From an uncultured bacterium (lineage in GTDB: Bacteria; Bacillota_I; Bacilli_A; RFN20; CAG-826), in NCBI GenBank assembly GCA_949285665.1, contig CASDYC010000001.1:69376-133375 (forward strand): a DNA stretch of 64,000 nucleotides, in the 5' to 3' direction. Below the pieces are notes generated by a model that worked only from the letters and a program-made list of their open reading frames with translations, was not told the origin of the DNA and did no database searches. This document shows, piece by piece, positions 8,362 to 17,562 of this stretch. A program made the translations under genes and the position numbers. The number at the start of each line of letters is the position of its first letter. Within the stretch, counting starts at the first letter, position 1.

Positions 8362-9776
8362 CAAAATTATTTTATAAACCAGAAAATTTTTGGGCAGCCG
8401 ATCCTATTCCTTATTATGAAAATGGTGTATTTCATATCTTTTATTTATTAGATTATCGAAACCAAGAAAAGTATGGTGAAGGTACACCTTGGTTTAAAGT
8501 TACAACAAAAGATTTCATACATTTTGAAGATCATGGTGAAATGCTTAAAAGAGGAACAAGTAAAGAATATGACATGTATGTTTTTACAGGTTCCGTCATT
8601 AAGTATAAAAATAAATATCATATATTTTATACTGGCCATAATACTAAAATGGATCCAGGTAATTATTTACAAGCAATAATGCATGCTGTTTCTGATGATT
8701 TAGAACATTGGGAAAAAATAAAAGAGGATACTTTTGTTGCATTAAATGATGAATATGAAATTAGAGATTGGAGAGACCCATATGTATTTTTTGATGATAA
8801 AGATCAATGTTTTTATATGTTGTTATCAACAAGAAAAAAATCTAATGATATTCAAAGAAGAGGTACAACAGCATTGTTAAAAAGTACTGATTTGAGTAAA
8901 TGGGAATTACTTGATCCAATTTATGAACCACATTTATATTATGCTCATGAATGTCCAGATTTCTTTAAAATTGGAAAATGGTATTATCAAGTGTTTTCTG
9001 AATTTTCTTATTATAATGTAACTAGATATGTAATGTCAAAATCAATATATGGTCCTTGGACAAAACCAAAAGATGATAGATTTGATGGAAGAGCATTTTA
9101 TGCTGCTAAAACTGTAACAGATGGAAAAAATAGATATATTATTGGATGGAACCCCACAAAACAAGGCTTAAAAGATAAAGGACTTTGGGAGTGGGGTGGC
9201 AATTTAGTCGCTCATCAAATATATCAAAGAAAAGATGGAACATTAGCATGTAAAATGATTGATGGTTTAGATTTAATATTTAAAAAAAATAGAGAAGTTA
9301 AATTTCATAAATATAATCAAAAAGAAATTATTGATACTAATAATATTTCCAGTATTGGGAAATTAATTAGTTTAGTGTCAAAAGATCAATATTCAGATAG
9401 TTTTGAATATTGTGTCAAATTTAAATTTAAAAAAAATACTTCTAGAATAGGCATTTTATTGAATGTTTGTGAAGATTCAGATAACTCATATGGATTCTTC
9501 TTTGAACCAAAAAATAATAGAGTTATTTTTGAAAAATTCCCAAATTTTCCACAACATTCTATGAATGCAATTTTAGTTGAAAGACCAATAAAATTGACAG
9601 CCGGCAAAGAAATTAAAGTCAAAATTATTGTTCAAGATACAATTGCAGTCTGTTATGTTAATGATGAAATTGCCTTAAATACTAGAATGTATGATTTTAG
9701 AACACATAAAGTCGGCTTAGTAGTTGACGATGGTGTTGCATCATTTAAAGAAATAGTAGTTAAAGAAGAGGAGTAA
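8358..9776 (+). CDS. GH32-family glycoside hydrolase (fructosidase-type), cytoplasmic
   Basis: A 472-residue glycosidase of the five-bladed beta-propeller GH32 type, a family that hydrolyses fructosides such as sucrose, inulin or levan oligomers. The three catalytic positions are visible: the nucleophile Asp15 in WAADP (the family's WMNDP box), the transition-state stabiliser Asp140 in WRDP, and the acid/base Glu198 in HEC. A C-terminal beta-sandwich occupies about residues 320-472. There is no signal peptide, so it should act on imported oligosaccharides. The ATG at 8358 overlaps the previous stop (ATGA), consistent with translational coupling. The nucleophile box lacks the Met-Asn and the following Asn-Gly of classical invertases, so fructan specificity is not assured. 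Confidence 0.85.
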   Translation: MTKLFYKPENFWAADPIPYYENGVFHIFYLLDYRNQEKYGEGTPWFKVTTKDFIHFEDHGEMLKRGTSKEYDMYVFTGSVIKYKNKYHIFYTGHNTKMDPGNYLQAIMHAVSDDLEHWEKIKEDTFVALNDEYEIRDWRDPYVFFDDKDQCFYMLLSTRKKSNDIQRRGTTALLKSTDLSKWELLDPIYEPHLYYAHECPDFFKIGKWYYQVFSEFSYYNVTRYVMSKSIYGPWTKPKDDRFDGRAFYAAKTVTDGKNRYIIGWNPTKQGLKDKGLWEWGGNLVAHQIYQRKDGTLACKMIDGLDLIFKKNREVKFHKYNQKEIIDTNNISSIGKLISLVSKDQYSDSFEYCVKFKFKKNTSRIGILLNVCEDSDNSYGFFFEPKNNRVIFEKFPNFPQHSMNAILVERPIKLTAGKEIKVKIIVQDTIAVCYVNDEIALNTRMYDFRTHKVGLVVDDGVASFKEIVVKEEE

Positions 9777-9779
9777 TTA

Positions 9780-12041
9780 ATGATGAAAAAAACTAGAACA
9801 ATTTTCATGTGTTGTACTGCATTATTATTACTTTTAACATCATGTGATAATACAGCAGATGTTACTGGAAGTAGTAATACAGCAACTACAACAACTGAAA
9901 CTGGTCCTTCTTTTGAAGTTAACGGAAATTTAGGTGTTGAGGTTGAAAAGACTGCACAAATTAATGTAACGAATTTAGTTGGACTAGTTGCATCCGATTT
10001 TAAATATGAATCATATAATACAGATATTGCAACTGTAAATAATACAGGTTTAGTTACTGGTATTGAAGAAGGACAAACACAAATTTTAATTAGTGCAAAA
10101 TCTTTAAGAAAAACTGTCAATATAACTGTTACTGATTCAAATAAATTAAATGGTTTAGTTAGTTATCGAAAATTAAAAAGAATAGTTGGTTTTAATGGTG
10201 ATGATTCAAGCTATGATTATACAGGTGCTCCAATTATGAATATAGCTTGGGATCAAGGAACTTATGAAGCAACCGAGAAAAAATTTGATTTTGCTGATTT
10301 AGCAAGTGATGACACTCTAATTTTAAGAGGTGCTCATGTTGAAGATACAGCATCTATAGATAATGGTGATTACGTTATTGTAATGTCTAATGGTGGTGAT
10401 TCTTCCTTAACAAGCGAAAATATAACAAATGATGTACAAACAATGGTTTATGCAAAAGTTGAAGTATCTCAATATGCAAATCAATTTAGATTATGGGGTT
10501 GGTCAACAAAAAGTGATTTAGAAGCTTCTCCAGCATCTGGTTATGGTAAGTTCAGAATAATGGCTTATGAATTTGATGAAAATTATACAAGTTATACATC
10601 TAATTATTTAAAAGCTACTGATATTGGAACTTTAACACAAGATGAAAATGGTTGGATTACTTTTGATGAAGTAAGTGACGCAACAAATGGGACAATTGCT
10701 GGCGCCCCAGCTGATAATATGTTTGTTTTCCAAGTCGAAAACGATAATTATAATATTAAAGGTAAAGAAATTATTTTATCAATTGAGACTGCAAATTATC
10801 CAAATACCGTTGGTGCTGATGGTACAAATGTTGCTAACAGATTTGGAATTAAGAGAATGGGTTTTGGTTGTGATCCAAAACCAGATTTCAATATAACAAG
10901 CGAAACAGAATTATCATTATATTCTAATCAAACTTCTCAAATTGATGTTTCTGGCGTTGGTTTAGCAACAGAAGGTAACTTCTTTTATGATTCATCAGAT
11001 GATAACGTTGCCACAGTTTCTGAAACAGGATTAATTACAGCACAAGTAGTTGATGAAAACAAAGATGCAACAATCACAATTACAAATGATAAAGCAGATG
11101 GTATTTCTAAAACAGTATTAGTTCATGTTTTACCAATTCCTGATGAATATTTTGAAGTTGTTGAAAATATAAATTTAAAAGTTGGAGACAGCTACCAAAT
11201 TGTTCCAACAAACGTAAATGGTGACAAAACATTTGTTTACTCGAGTGGGTCTGAGTATATTGCTAGTGTTGATCAAGAAGGTAATGTAAAAGCATTAAAT
11301 GTTGGTCAAGTTGAAATCACAGTAACTTTCGGAGCATTAGTTAAAAAAGTAGTAGTTAATATAAATGAAACAAATCAACTAAAAGGAATTGATAATGAAA
11401 CATTAAAACAAGTTGCTTCATTTGGAACTACTGGAGGTTTTCCAGCCGCTTGGGATTTTGCATGGAGTGGAGGAGTCACAGCTGATAAGATTGATTCAAC
11501 TAATTCTAATTTATCTTCACCATTAATTAGATTTTCAAAGACATCTTCAGGTAGTGATTCTCAAGTAAACGTATTGCCAAATGATATTCAAGTAATTTCT
11601 GGTATTGGCGGAGTTAGAGATAATGATGTTGTAAGTCAAGTATATGTCAAAACTAATATTGCAGAAACTGCCGGAACATTTAGATTATGGACTTATGCTG
11701 GAGATCCAACAGCAGATCCAAATATCGGGGACTCGTTATTAACAAGAGTTGTAGTTTATATTCCAAATGAAAATTATACTTCTTATGAAGCTCATGTTTT
11801 AAAATTAACAGATGCTGTTGGGGGAAGTGGAGATAACGCTAGAACAATTAATACAGTTAGTAATGATAATGTCACAGGAATAGTTGGAGTCCATGATACA
11901 TGGGCAGATGGTTTCTTAGTATTTGCTGTTCCTGAAGAATTAAAAGGATTAACAAATGCATTAGTTGTAATTGAATCTTATTCAGTAAATAATGAAAAAC
12001 AAACAAGACAACAGATCAGAAGATTTGGATTTGATGCATAA
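9780..12041 (+). CDS. Large Ig-like (Big_2) surface lipoprotein with two repeated beta-rich modules
   Basis: A 753-residue lipoprotein with lipobox LLTSC (lipidated Cys near residue 22) and a Ser/Thr-rich spacer. The order is: Ig-like repeat 1 (about 40-115), module A (about 120-365, ending KRMGFGCD), Ig-like repeats 2 and 3 (about 368-450 and 455-530), and module B (about 535-753, ending IRRFGFDA). Modules A and B share FRLW, ENYTSY, LK.TD and a terminal R.FGFD-like strand. A related module ends the lipoprotein at 6802-8361. No known enzyme motif is seen. The likely role is glycan capture or presentation to the Opp importer. GAGGAG at 9768-9773 serves the ATG at 9780, with a second ATG three bases on. 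This is the last gene before the operon terminator. Confidence 0.85.
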   Translation: MMKKTRTIFMCCTALLLLLTSCDNTADVTGSSNTATTTTETGPSFEVNGNLGVEVEKTAQINVTNLVGLVASDFKYESYNTDIATVNNTGLVTGIEEGQTQILISAKSLRKTVNITVTDSNKLNGLVSYRKLKRIVGFNGDDSSYDYTGAPIMNIAWDQGTYEATEKKFDFADLASDDTLILRGAHVEDTASIDNGDYVIVMSNGGDSSLTSENITNDVQTMVYAKVEVSQYANQFRLWGWSTKSDLEASPASGYGKFRIMAYEFDENYTSYTSNYLKATDIGTLTQDENGWITFDEVSDATNGTIAGAPADNMFVFQVENDNYNIKGKEIILSIETANYPNTVGADGTNVANRFGIKRMGFGCDPKPDFNITSETELSLYSNQTSQIDVSGVGLATEGNFFYDSSDDNVATVSETGLITAQVVDENKDATITITNDKADGISKTVLVHVLPIPDEYFEVVENINLKVGDSYQIVPTNVNGDKTFVYSSGSEYIASVDQEGNVKALNVGQVEITVTFGALVKKVVVNINETNQLKGIDNETLKQVASFGTTGGFPAAWDFAWSGGVTADKIDSTNSNLSSPLIRFSKTSSGSDSQVNVLPNDIQVISGIGGVRDNDVVSQVYVKTNIAETAGTFRLWTYAGDPTADPNIGDSLLTRVVVYIPNENYTSYEAHVLKLTDAVGGSGDNARTINTVSNDNVTGIVGVHDTWADGFLVFAVPEELKGLTNALVVIESYSVNNEKQTRQQIRRFGFDA

Positions 12042-12076
12042 TTAAAAACCTCATAAAAGATCAATTAAAAATAACA

Positions 12077-12104
12077 AAAACGCTGCAAAACTGCAGCGTT
12101 TTTT
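12077..12104. terminator. Bidirectional intrinsic terminator between converging units
   Basis: The hairpin stem CGCTGCA / TGCAGCG (12081-12098) has an AAAC loop. It is flanked by an A-run on the left and six Ts on the right, so it can stop transcription of the 12 kb block from the left and of the GH38 mannosidase gene from the right. Confidence 0.92.
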
Positions 12105-12127
12105 CTATTTTAATTATGCTATAAATG

Positions 12128-14860
12128 TTATTGTATTAATAAATTTAGCATTTCTCCATGACTAAATTCATATTTGTCATTGTTTATTTTTTCAATTATA
12201 TTTCCAAAAATATCACACTTAGAAATCTCTTTATTTTTAAATACTTGTTTTAAATTTAAAGTTACATTATAAAAATTAGGATTGTACAAACGAATAAATA
12301 ATGATTTGTTTTTTGTTAAATAAATATTAGAAATGACTAAATCATTGATATTTAAATTTGTTGAATTTTTAAAAGGAATTTTTCCTTTATTATTTTTTAA
12401 TGTAACAACAAAAGGCTCATAATATAATGATTTTACTAGCAATATTTTATTAGATATATTGGATTTATCTATGTTTATAGCAAATGAAAAATATCTTTTT
12501 CCAATTTCAGAATATGGATGAGGATCATATGTACCTCTTAATAATGTAAGATATAAATTTTCTCCATCATATCTAAATCCATGTTTGGCTTTTCCAATAA
12601 GCATAACATCTTTTACAGTAATAAAAGATTGATATGGCACATCTTGATTTTTAATTTCAAATTTTGAAGCACCCATAGCAATATCACCGCAAGAAAAATC
12701 ATCTTGTTCTAGTAAGGGCAATTTAAATCTGATTGTTGGCACACCTTTATTTAATGAAGAATAAATAAAGAAATCACAATCACAATCAAAATGAAGTACT
12801 TTTGAATTTTTAAATAATGAAATTTTAACGTCTAAATTAATTTTATCGTTATAATTCAAATTCATTATGAAAGAGTTTAAGTTAGAATTCTTTATGATTG
12901 AATCTTTTTTAATAGAATTAAATTGATGCAAATCTATTTCTTTTTTTATTCTTCCATAGTACCAAGATGTCATTTGAAAATAATCATCTTCGTAAATTAA
13001 TTGAAGTTCTGTAGGATTTTTTAAATATTCTTTGTTGTATTCTTTATCAAAAATTGAAATAAGTTTCAATGATTCAAAATCAAAAGTATATCTAATTAAA
13101 TCATTTTCTAAAACTATATTTTTGATTTCGTCTTCAGTTCTTTGAAATAACGGAGGATATGTAATTTCTTCCACTTTATTTTCCTTTTGTTTTAAAATTA
13201 TGCAATCAAACCCAAATTTATCAATATTGACATTGACTAAAATTTCATGATTATAATGTTGCCAATAAAAATTTGAATCTTTTGAAACAATATAAAAATC
13301 AAGTTTCTTATTATTTGAATCAAAAATCTCAATGTTGTTTATGTCAAAATTATAATCCCAAACTTGTATTTTGATATATTTGTTTAAATTAATTTGTTGT
13401 GTATTTATAATCAAATATGCTCTAGTTTTACCATATGCTAATTGCTGAGAGAAATTTAAATTTTTTGAATTAAATCCAGAACCTGCTCCTATTGAAGTAT
13501 CATCAACTATTACTTCATTATTATTAAAAAAGGTTGAAGTATCAATGTTATTTCTAAGATAATTTAATTCTAAATTTATTAAACATCCAAATTCAGCAAA
13601 AGATTTTTGATATTCACCTAAGGCATAATTTTTTGTTTCATTAACGCCACTTCCAGGTAAAATATCATGAAATTGATTAAATAATAATCTATTCAATGGT
13701 TTATTATATAAGTTTTTATTTAATGATTTATTTGTTAAATAATATAATGAATTCAAATTAAAAAATGTTTCTTGACCTTTGAAATTTTTATCTTTAATTT
13801 CTGACATAGAAGAATAACAACCCGTAAAAATTTTAGATTGATTTCCATAAATATCAGGCAAATTTTTGCAATTTTTTTCAAGTAATTCGAAAAACTCTTT
13901 AAATGTTCCAAATTTAATATTTGGCATTATAGGGAATTTTGAAATTTCAATAATTTTTTCAATGTCTTTTACACTGGCACCACCTCCATGGTCGCCAATA
14001 CCATAAACTTTCAGCATATAATCTGTTTTATATTTTCTAGAGAAATCAATTGCAAAATTAAATGTATCATATTTAATGCTATCTAAATACCAAAATGGTT
14101 CACGATAAACTAATACTGATTTTCCACTTGGAGAATGCCATCTATAAATTGGCATTAAATCATTTCCTCTGCAATGATAGAAATATTTAATGCCTGCTTG
14201 AGCTAATATTTCAGGAATTTCTTCAGTATGGCCGAATGTATCAGGTTTAAAATCAATACAAAAATAATCTTTAGGTAAATTAAATAAATTTGATAAATAA
14301 TTTTTGGCTTGAATTATTTGTTGAACTTGGAGTTCCCCGTTTGATAAATTTTTATCTTCTTCAACATAAGTAGAAGCAGTTGAAATATCAAATCTTCCTT
14401 GTTTTACATATTTTTTAACCTTTTTTAATAAATCGGGTCGATATTTTTTAAGAACTTCATATTCAAAAGCTTGACTTTGAGCAAATGTAAAAGTAGGATA
14501 CTTTTCTAATAAATAAAGCATAGTTTCAATTGTACTTGTTATAACATTTACTGTTTCATCAAAACCCCAACACCAATTTAAATCTGTATGAGCGTGAGCT
14601 ACACAGATAACAGTTTGTTTTTTTGCAATAGGTTCTAATCGCAATAATATTTTTTCACAATTTTGAGCTACTTTTTTAGAAATAAATTTAGTTTTAGAAT
14701 AATTTTTATTTAAATAATTAATGGCTGTTTCGATTATATTAGTAAATTTATTTTCGTAATATTTGTTTAATTGTAATGCGTATTTAATTTGAATAATTAT
14801 TCTTTTTTGAAAAGGCAAATTTTGAGTCTTTTCAATTTCTTTTAAAAAATCTAAATCCAT
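12128..14860 (-). CDS. GH38 alpha-mannosidase
   Basis: A 910-residue alpha-mannosidase that releases mannose from alpha-mannosides. The metal-binding HAHTD box is at residues 89-93, and the nucleophile is Asp207 in FKPDTFGH (the GH38 D-x-F-G-H signature). Further GH38 landmarks are GDHGGG, FHDILPGSGV in the helical bundle, and the long C-terminal beta domains. The length is normal for the bacterial clade (about 850-1050). There is no signal peptide, so it acts on imported substrates. It is co-oriented with the LacI regulator (TAATG junction), so both are probably one transcript, divergent from the PfkB operon. The start ATG has a GGAG 8-11 bases upstream. Confidence 0.93.
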   Translation of the reverse strand: MDLDFLKEIEKTQNLPFQKRIIIQIKYALQLNKYYENKFTNIIETAINYLNKNYSKTKFISKKVAQNCEKILLRLEPIAKKQTVICVAHAHTDLNWCWGFDETVNVITSTIETMLYLLEKYPTFTFAQSQAFEYEVLKKYRPDLLKKVKKYVKQGRFDISTASTYVEEDKNLSNGELQVQQIIQAKNYLSNLFNLPKDYFCIDFKPDTFGHTEEIPEILAQAGIKYFYHCRGNDLMPIYRWHSPSGKSVLVYREPFWYLDSIKYDTFNFAIDFSRKYKTDYMLKVYGIGDHGGGASVKDIEKIIEISKFPIMPNIKFGTFKEFFELLEKNCKNLPDIYGNQSKIFTGCYSSMSEIKDKNFKGQETFFNLNSLYYLTNKSLNKNLYNKPLNRLLFNQFHDILPGSGVNETKNYALGEYQKSFAEFGCLINLELNYLRNNIDTSTFFNNNEVIVDDTSIGAGSGFNSKNLNFSQQLAYGKTRAYLIINTQQINLNKYIKIQVWDYNFDINNIEIFDSNNKKLDFYIVSKDSNFYWQHYNHEILVNVNIDKFGFDCIILKQKENKVEEITYPPLFQRTEDEIKNIVLENDLIRYTFDFESLKLISIFDKEYNKEYLKNPTELQLIYEDDYFQMTSWYYGRIKKEIDLHQFNSIKKDSIIKNSNLNSFIMNLNYNDKINLDVKISLFKNSKVLHFDCDCDFFIYSSLNKGVPTIRFKLPLLEQDDFSCGDIAMGASKFEIKNQDVPYQSFITVKDVMLIGKAKHGFRYDGENLYLTLLRGTYDPHPYSEIGKRYFSFAINIDKSNISNKILLVKSLYYEPFVVTLKNNKGKIPFKNSTNLNINDLVISNIYLTKNKSLFIRLYNPNFYNVTLNLKQVFKNKEISKCDIFGNIIEKINNDKYEFSHGEMLNLLIQ

Positions 14861-15840
14861 TATTTTATCTCCTTGGTGGAATTTCTATTTATGAAAAGTG
14901 GGGTAAGTGTTATTTTTTTAACTATATTATTTTTCTTGTTTGTATCATGATTTAATATAAGTTCTACTACATTATCAATTAAATCATTCATTGGTTGTTT
15001 AATAACGCTATAAGAAGAAAGTTTTGCCCAATATGAATCGTCGTAAGATATTAAAGAAATATCTTTTGGAATTTCTAAATTTAATTCTTGTAAGACTAAA
15101 CAAGTTTGTTGTGATAAATCTTCTGTGACACTAATTATTGCAGTCGGATTTGTTTCTTTAATTTTCGCTCTTATTAAATCAACATATATTTCTGAATTTT
15201 CTAATGATAATATATAATTTTCATCAAAAGGTATATCATTCTTTTTGAATGCATCTTTGTAACCTGAATATCTTTTTGCAAAAACGTTATTATTTCTATC
15301 TATTAATAAAATTCTTTTATGTCCTAATTTTATTAGTTTATCAGTTGCAATTTCCGTACCTAATTCATCATCAATAATAACAGAGTCAAAATCTGGAAAA
15401 TTATCAGTAAAAAGTTGTAAAAAATATGAATTGTTAGAATTTGATAATGTTGATAAAGTGTGTGATTTTTTCTCAAGCGTAAATAATATGGACGATGCCC
15501 TAAAAGATAATAGTGTTTTTATTTGATCCTTAACCTCTTCACGATCCTCTGCGTAAAAAACAAGAAGTTGTTTTTTATATTTTTTTAATACTTTTGTCAA
15601 TTTTTCAACAAATTTAGCAAAAAATGAATTGGATAAACTTGGTAAAACTAAACCAATTAAATTAGTTGTTTGACTTTTTAAAAAACTAGCACTTAAATTT
15701 GGTGTATATCCAAGCTCAGTGATAGCCCGTTTTATTTTTAGAGCCTTCTTTTCACTAACCATGGAAGAGTCTCTAATATATCGAGAAACAGTCGAAGGAC
15801 TTACATTCGCTTTTTTTGCAACATCTTTTACAGTGGCCAT
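14860..15840 (-). CDS. LacI-family transcriptional repressor
   Basis: A 326-residue sugar-responsive repressor. The N-terminal helix-turn-helix (TVKDVAKKANVSPSTVSRYI, residues 3-22) and hinge helix region (LGYTPNLSASFLKSQ) are typical. The rest is a periplasmic-binding-protein-like effector domain with the usual GLVLPSLSNSFFAK and IDDELG segments. It is encoded between the mannosidase and the divergent PfkB operon, and two LacI-type palindromes (15899-15910 and 15971-15984) lie in its upstream region. It probably represses both units and its own gene. The effector is unknown; mannose or a phosphorylated intermediate is a reasonable guess. GGAG lies just upstream of the ATG. Confidence 0.93.
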   Translation of the reverse strand: MATVKDVAKKANVSPSTVSRYIRDSSMVSEKKALKIKRAITELGYTPNLSASFLKSQTTNLIGLVLPSLSNSFFAKFVEKLTKVLKKYKKQLLVFYAEDREEVKDQIKTLLSFRASSILFTLEKKSHTLSTLSNSNNSYFLQLFTDNFPDFDSVIIDDELGTEIATDKLIKLGHKRILLIDRNNNVFAKRYSGYKDAFKKNDIPFDENYILSLENSEIYVDLIRAKIKETNPTAIISVTEDLSQQTCLVLQELNLEIPKDISLISYDDSYWAKLSSYSVIKQPMNDLIDNVVELILNHDTNKKNNIVKKITLTPLFINRNSTKEIK

Positions 15841-15898
15841 AATTATCTCCGTTCAATACGATTAAAATTATTTTAGCAAATTACATTAATGATTGAAA

Positions 15899-15910
15899 GA
15901 CAACGTTATC
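15899..15910. promoter_or_regulatory. LacI-type operator O1 (GACAACGTTATC)
   Basis: A 12-bp near-perfect palindrome with the central CG expected for LacI/GalR-family sites. It differs at one base from the perfect copy at 15972-15983. It sits on the LacI-gene side of the divergent intergenic region and overlaps a possible lacI -35 (TTGATA on the minus strand). Confidence 0.75.
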
Positions 15911-15970
15911 AATTTTAAAAAAATTGCTTTTTAGTACAATTGTGATTAAAAAAGTTATATCATATTTATA

Positions 15971-15984
15971 TGATAACGTTATCA
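15971..15984. promoter_or_regulatory. LacI-type operator O2 (TGATAACGTTATCA)
   Basis: A perfect 14-bp palindrome immediately upstream of the PfkB ribosome-binding site, where bound repressor would block initiation. Its centre is 73 bp from O1, close to seven DNA turns, so one repressor tetramer or two facing dimers could loop the intervening promoter. It also matches the CcpA cre consensus at all but one position, so catabolite control is an alternative reading. Confidence 0.8.
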
Positions 15985-15995
15985 AAGGAAAAATT

Positions 15996-17021
15996 ATGAA
16001 GACTAAGAAAATATATATAATTGGAAATGCTATTGTTGATAAAATTAAAACAATAAATTCATATCCTGAAGAAGGGATGCTTGTTAACATAAATACTATT
16101 AATGATTCGATTGGTGGTTGTTTATGTAATACATCAATTGATTTAAAAAAATTAGATGAAAATATTGAAGTTTTTGCTTTTGGAAAAATCGGAAAAGATA
16201 ATGAAGGTAAATTTATTTTAGAAAAACTTAATTTAGCTAATGTAGATACAACAAATATTGTTATTGATTACAAAAATTACACTGGTTTTACCGATGTTAT
16301 GACAAACAAAAATGGAAATAGAACGTTCTTTCATTATAAAGGTACTAACAAAACATTTTCTCCTAGTGACATTAATTTAAATGAATTTAAAACACCTTGT
16401 CATGTTCATTTGGGTTATTTAATGTTGTTGGATGCTTTTGATTCTTATGAAAGCGAATATGGAACAGAAATGGCAAAGTTTTTACATTATTTAAAGAGCA
16501 ATGGTTTTACAGTATCGCTTGATTTAGTAAGTGAAAATTCTAGTAGATTTAAAGATGTAGTTTTGCCTTCATTAAAATATTGTGATTATTTAATTATAAA
16601 TGAAATTGAATCTAGCATGATTACAGATATTAAAGTTAGAGATGATAATAAAAATTTAATTTTAAGTAATTTAAAGAATATTTGTTTAAAAATTTCAACT
16701 TTAGGTAACTTTAAAAAAATTATTATTCATTGTCCTGAACTTGGTATTGTTTATTCAAATGGAGAGTTTACAATTGTTGGCTCATTAATTCTTCCAGAAA
16801 ATTATATTAAAGGAAGTGTTGGAGCAGGTGATGCATTTTGTGCAGGATGCTTATATGGAATATTAAATAACTTAAATAATAAAGAAATACTAGAAGTTGC
16901 TTCGTGTTCGGCAGCAAATAATTTAGCTAGTTATGATTCAATTAGTAATGCCAAAAATATTAAAGAAGTTATTAAATTAAATAATTTATATAGAAGGAGA
17001 AATTTTGATGAAAAGAAGTGA
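15996..17021 (+). CDS. PfkB-family sugar kinase
   Basis: A 341-residue ribokinase-fold kinase that phosphorylates a sugar or sugar phosphate with ATP. The N-terminal GNAIVDKI and GG(C)LCNTSIDL segments and the C-terminal GSVGAGDAFCAGCLYG box, with the catalytic Asp in GAGD, identify the family. The start is the ATG at 15996, preceded by AAAGGA; the longer frame to 15924 would run through the operator and is rejected. The 3' end overlaps the isomerase gene by 14 bp. Next to an isomerase that makes a ketose and a class II aldolase, it most likely phosphorylates that ketose (fructose or xylulose). Family membership alone does not tell which carbon is phosphorylated. Confidence 0.9.
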   Translation: MKTKKIYIIGNAIVDKIKTINSYPEEGMLVNINTINDSIGGCLCNTSIDLKKLDENIEVFAFGKIGKDNEGKFILEKLNLANVDTTNIVIDYKNYTGFTDVMTNKNGNRTFFHYKGTNKTFSPSDINLNEFKTPCHVHLGYLMLLDAFDSYESEYGTEMAKFLHYLKSNGFTVSLDLVSENSSRFKDVVLPSLKYCDYLIINEIESSMITDIKVRDDNKNLILSNLKNICLKISTLGNFKKIIIHCPELGIVYSNGEFTIVGSLILPENYIKGSVGAGDAFCAGCLYGILNNLNNKEILEVASCSAANNLASYDSISNAKNIKEVIKLNNLYRRRNFDEKK

Positions 17022-17559
17022 AATCTTAAAATACCAAAAGATGGCTGCTGACTTTATTTGTGAAAATGGTATTGTTTTAACAAATAAAGAAAAAGAAAAT
17101 TTAGAAGTAGCAGATTTCGGTTTAAATGATATTAAAAATATTGGTTTACAAATTGTGACTTATATTAATACAAATAAAGTTTGTGCCAAAGAAATGGTTT
17201 TATTTCCATTCCAAACTTGTCCAGAACACGTTCATAAAGATGGATTTGAAAACGGTCAATATTATGAAGGAAAGGAAGAAACTTTTAGAGTTAGAAAAGG
17301 ATCTTGTTATTTATATGTTGAAGGTAGTGGTAATAAAGAAAATATAAAAGCAAAATTACCAAATACAACTGTAACAGTATTTCATGAAATTATATTGGAT
17401 GAAGGTGAACAATATACAATTTTTCCAAATACAAAACATTGGTTTCAAGCTGGAAAACAAGGAGCTATAATTTCTGAATTTTCCACAAAAAGTCGTGATG
17501 AAAGCGATGTATTTACAGATACAAGAATAAAAAGAATTCCAGAAATAGAAGAGGATTAA
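17008..17559 (+). CDS. D-lyxose ketol-isomerase family (lyxose/mannose isomerase)
   Basis: A 183-residue cupin-fold isomerase of the D-lyxose isomerase family. Members interconvert D-lyxose and D-xylulose, and many also interconvert D-mannose and D-fructose. The metal-binding pattern is visible: two histidines in CPEHVHKD, a glutamate in EGKEETFRVRKG, and a histidine in NTKHWFQAG. AAGGAGA at 16994-17000 supports the ATG at 17008 over the TTG at 17005. It lies inside the PfkB operon, overlapping the kinase by 14 bp and preceding the aldolase by 3 bp. With a divergent alpha-mannosidase, mannose to fructose is the attractive substrate assignment, by inference. Confidence 0.88.
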   Translation: MKRSEILKYQKMAADFICENGIVLTNKEKENLEVADFGLNDIKNIGLQIVTYINTNKVCAKEMVLFPFQTCPEHVHKDGFENGQYYEGKEETFRVRKGSCYLYVEGSGNKENIKAKLPNTTVTVFHEIILDEGEQYTIFPNTKHWFQAGKQGAIISEFSTKSRDESDVFTDTRIKRIPEIEED

Positions 17560-17562
17560 ATT

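Noticed and set aside
9653-10120. 155-codon antisense frame across the GH32 / lipoprotein junction
   Set aside because: It runs opposite two well-supported genes, has no ribosome-binding site, and its composition is what the reverse complement of Thr/Asn-rich lipoprotein coding gives.
15924-15995. N-terminal extension of the PfkB kinase
   Set aside because: The extra codons cross the promoter and operator region and add no homologous sequence; ATG 15996 has AAAGGA upstream and begins the conserved kinase N-terminus.
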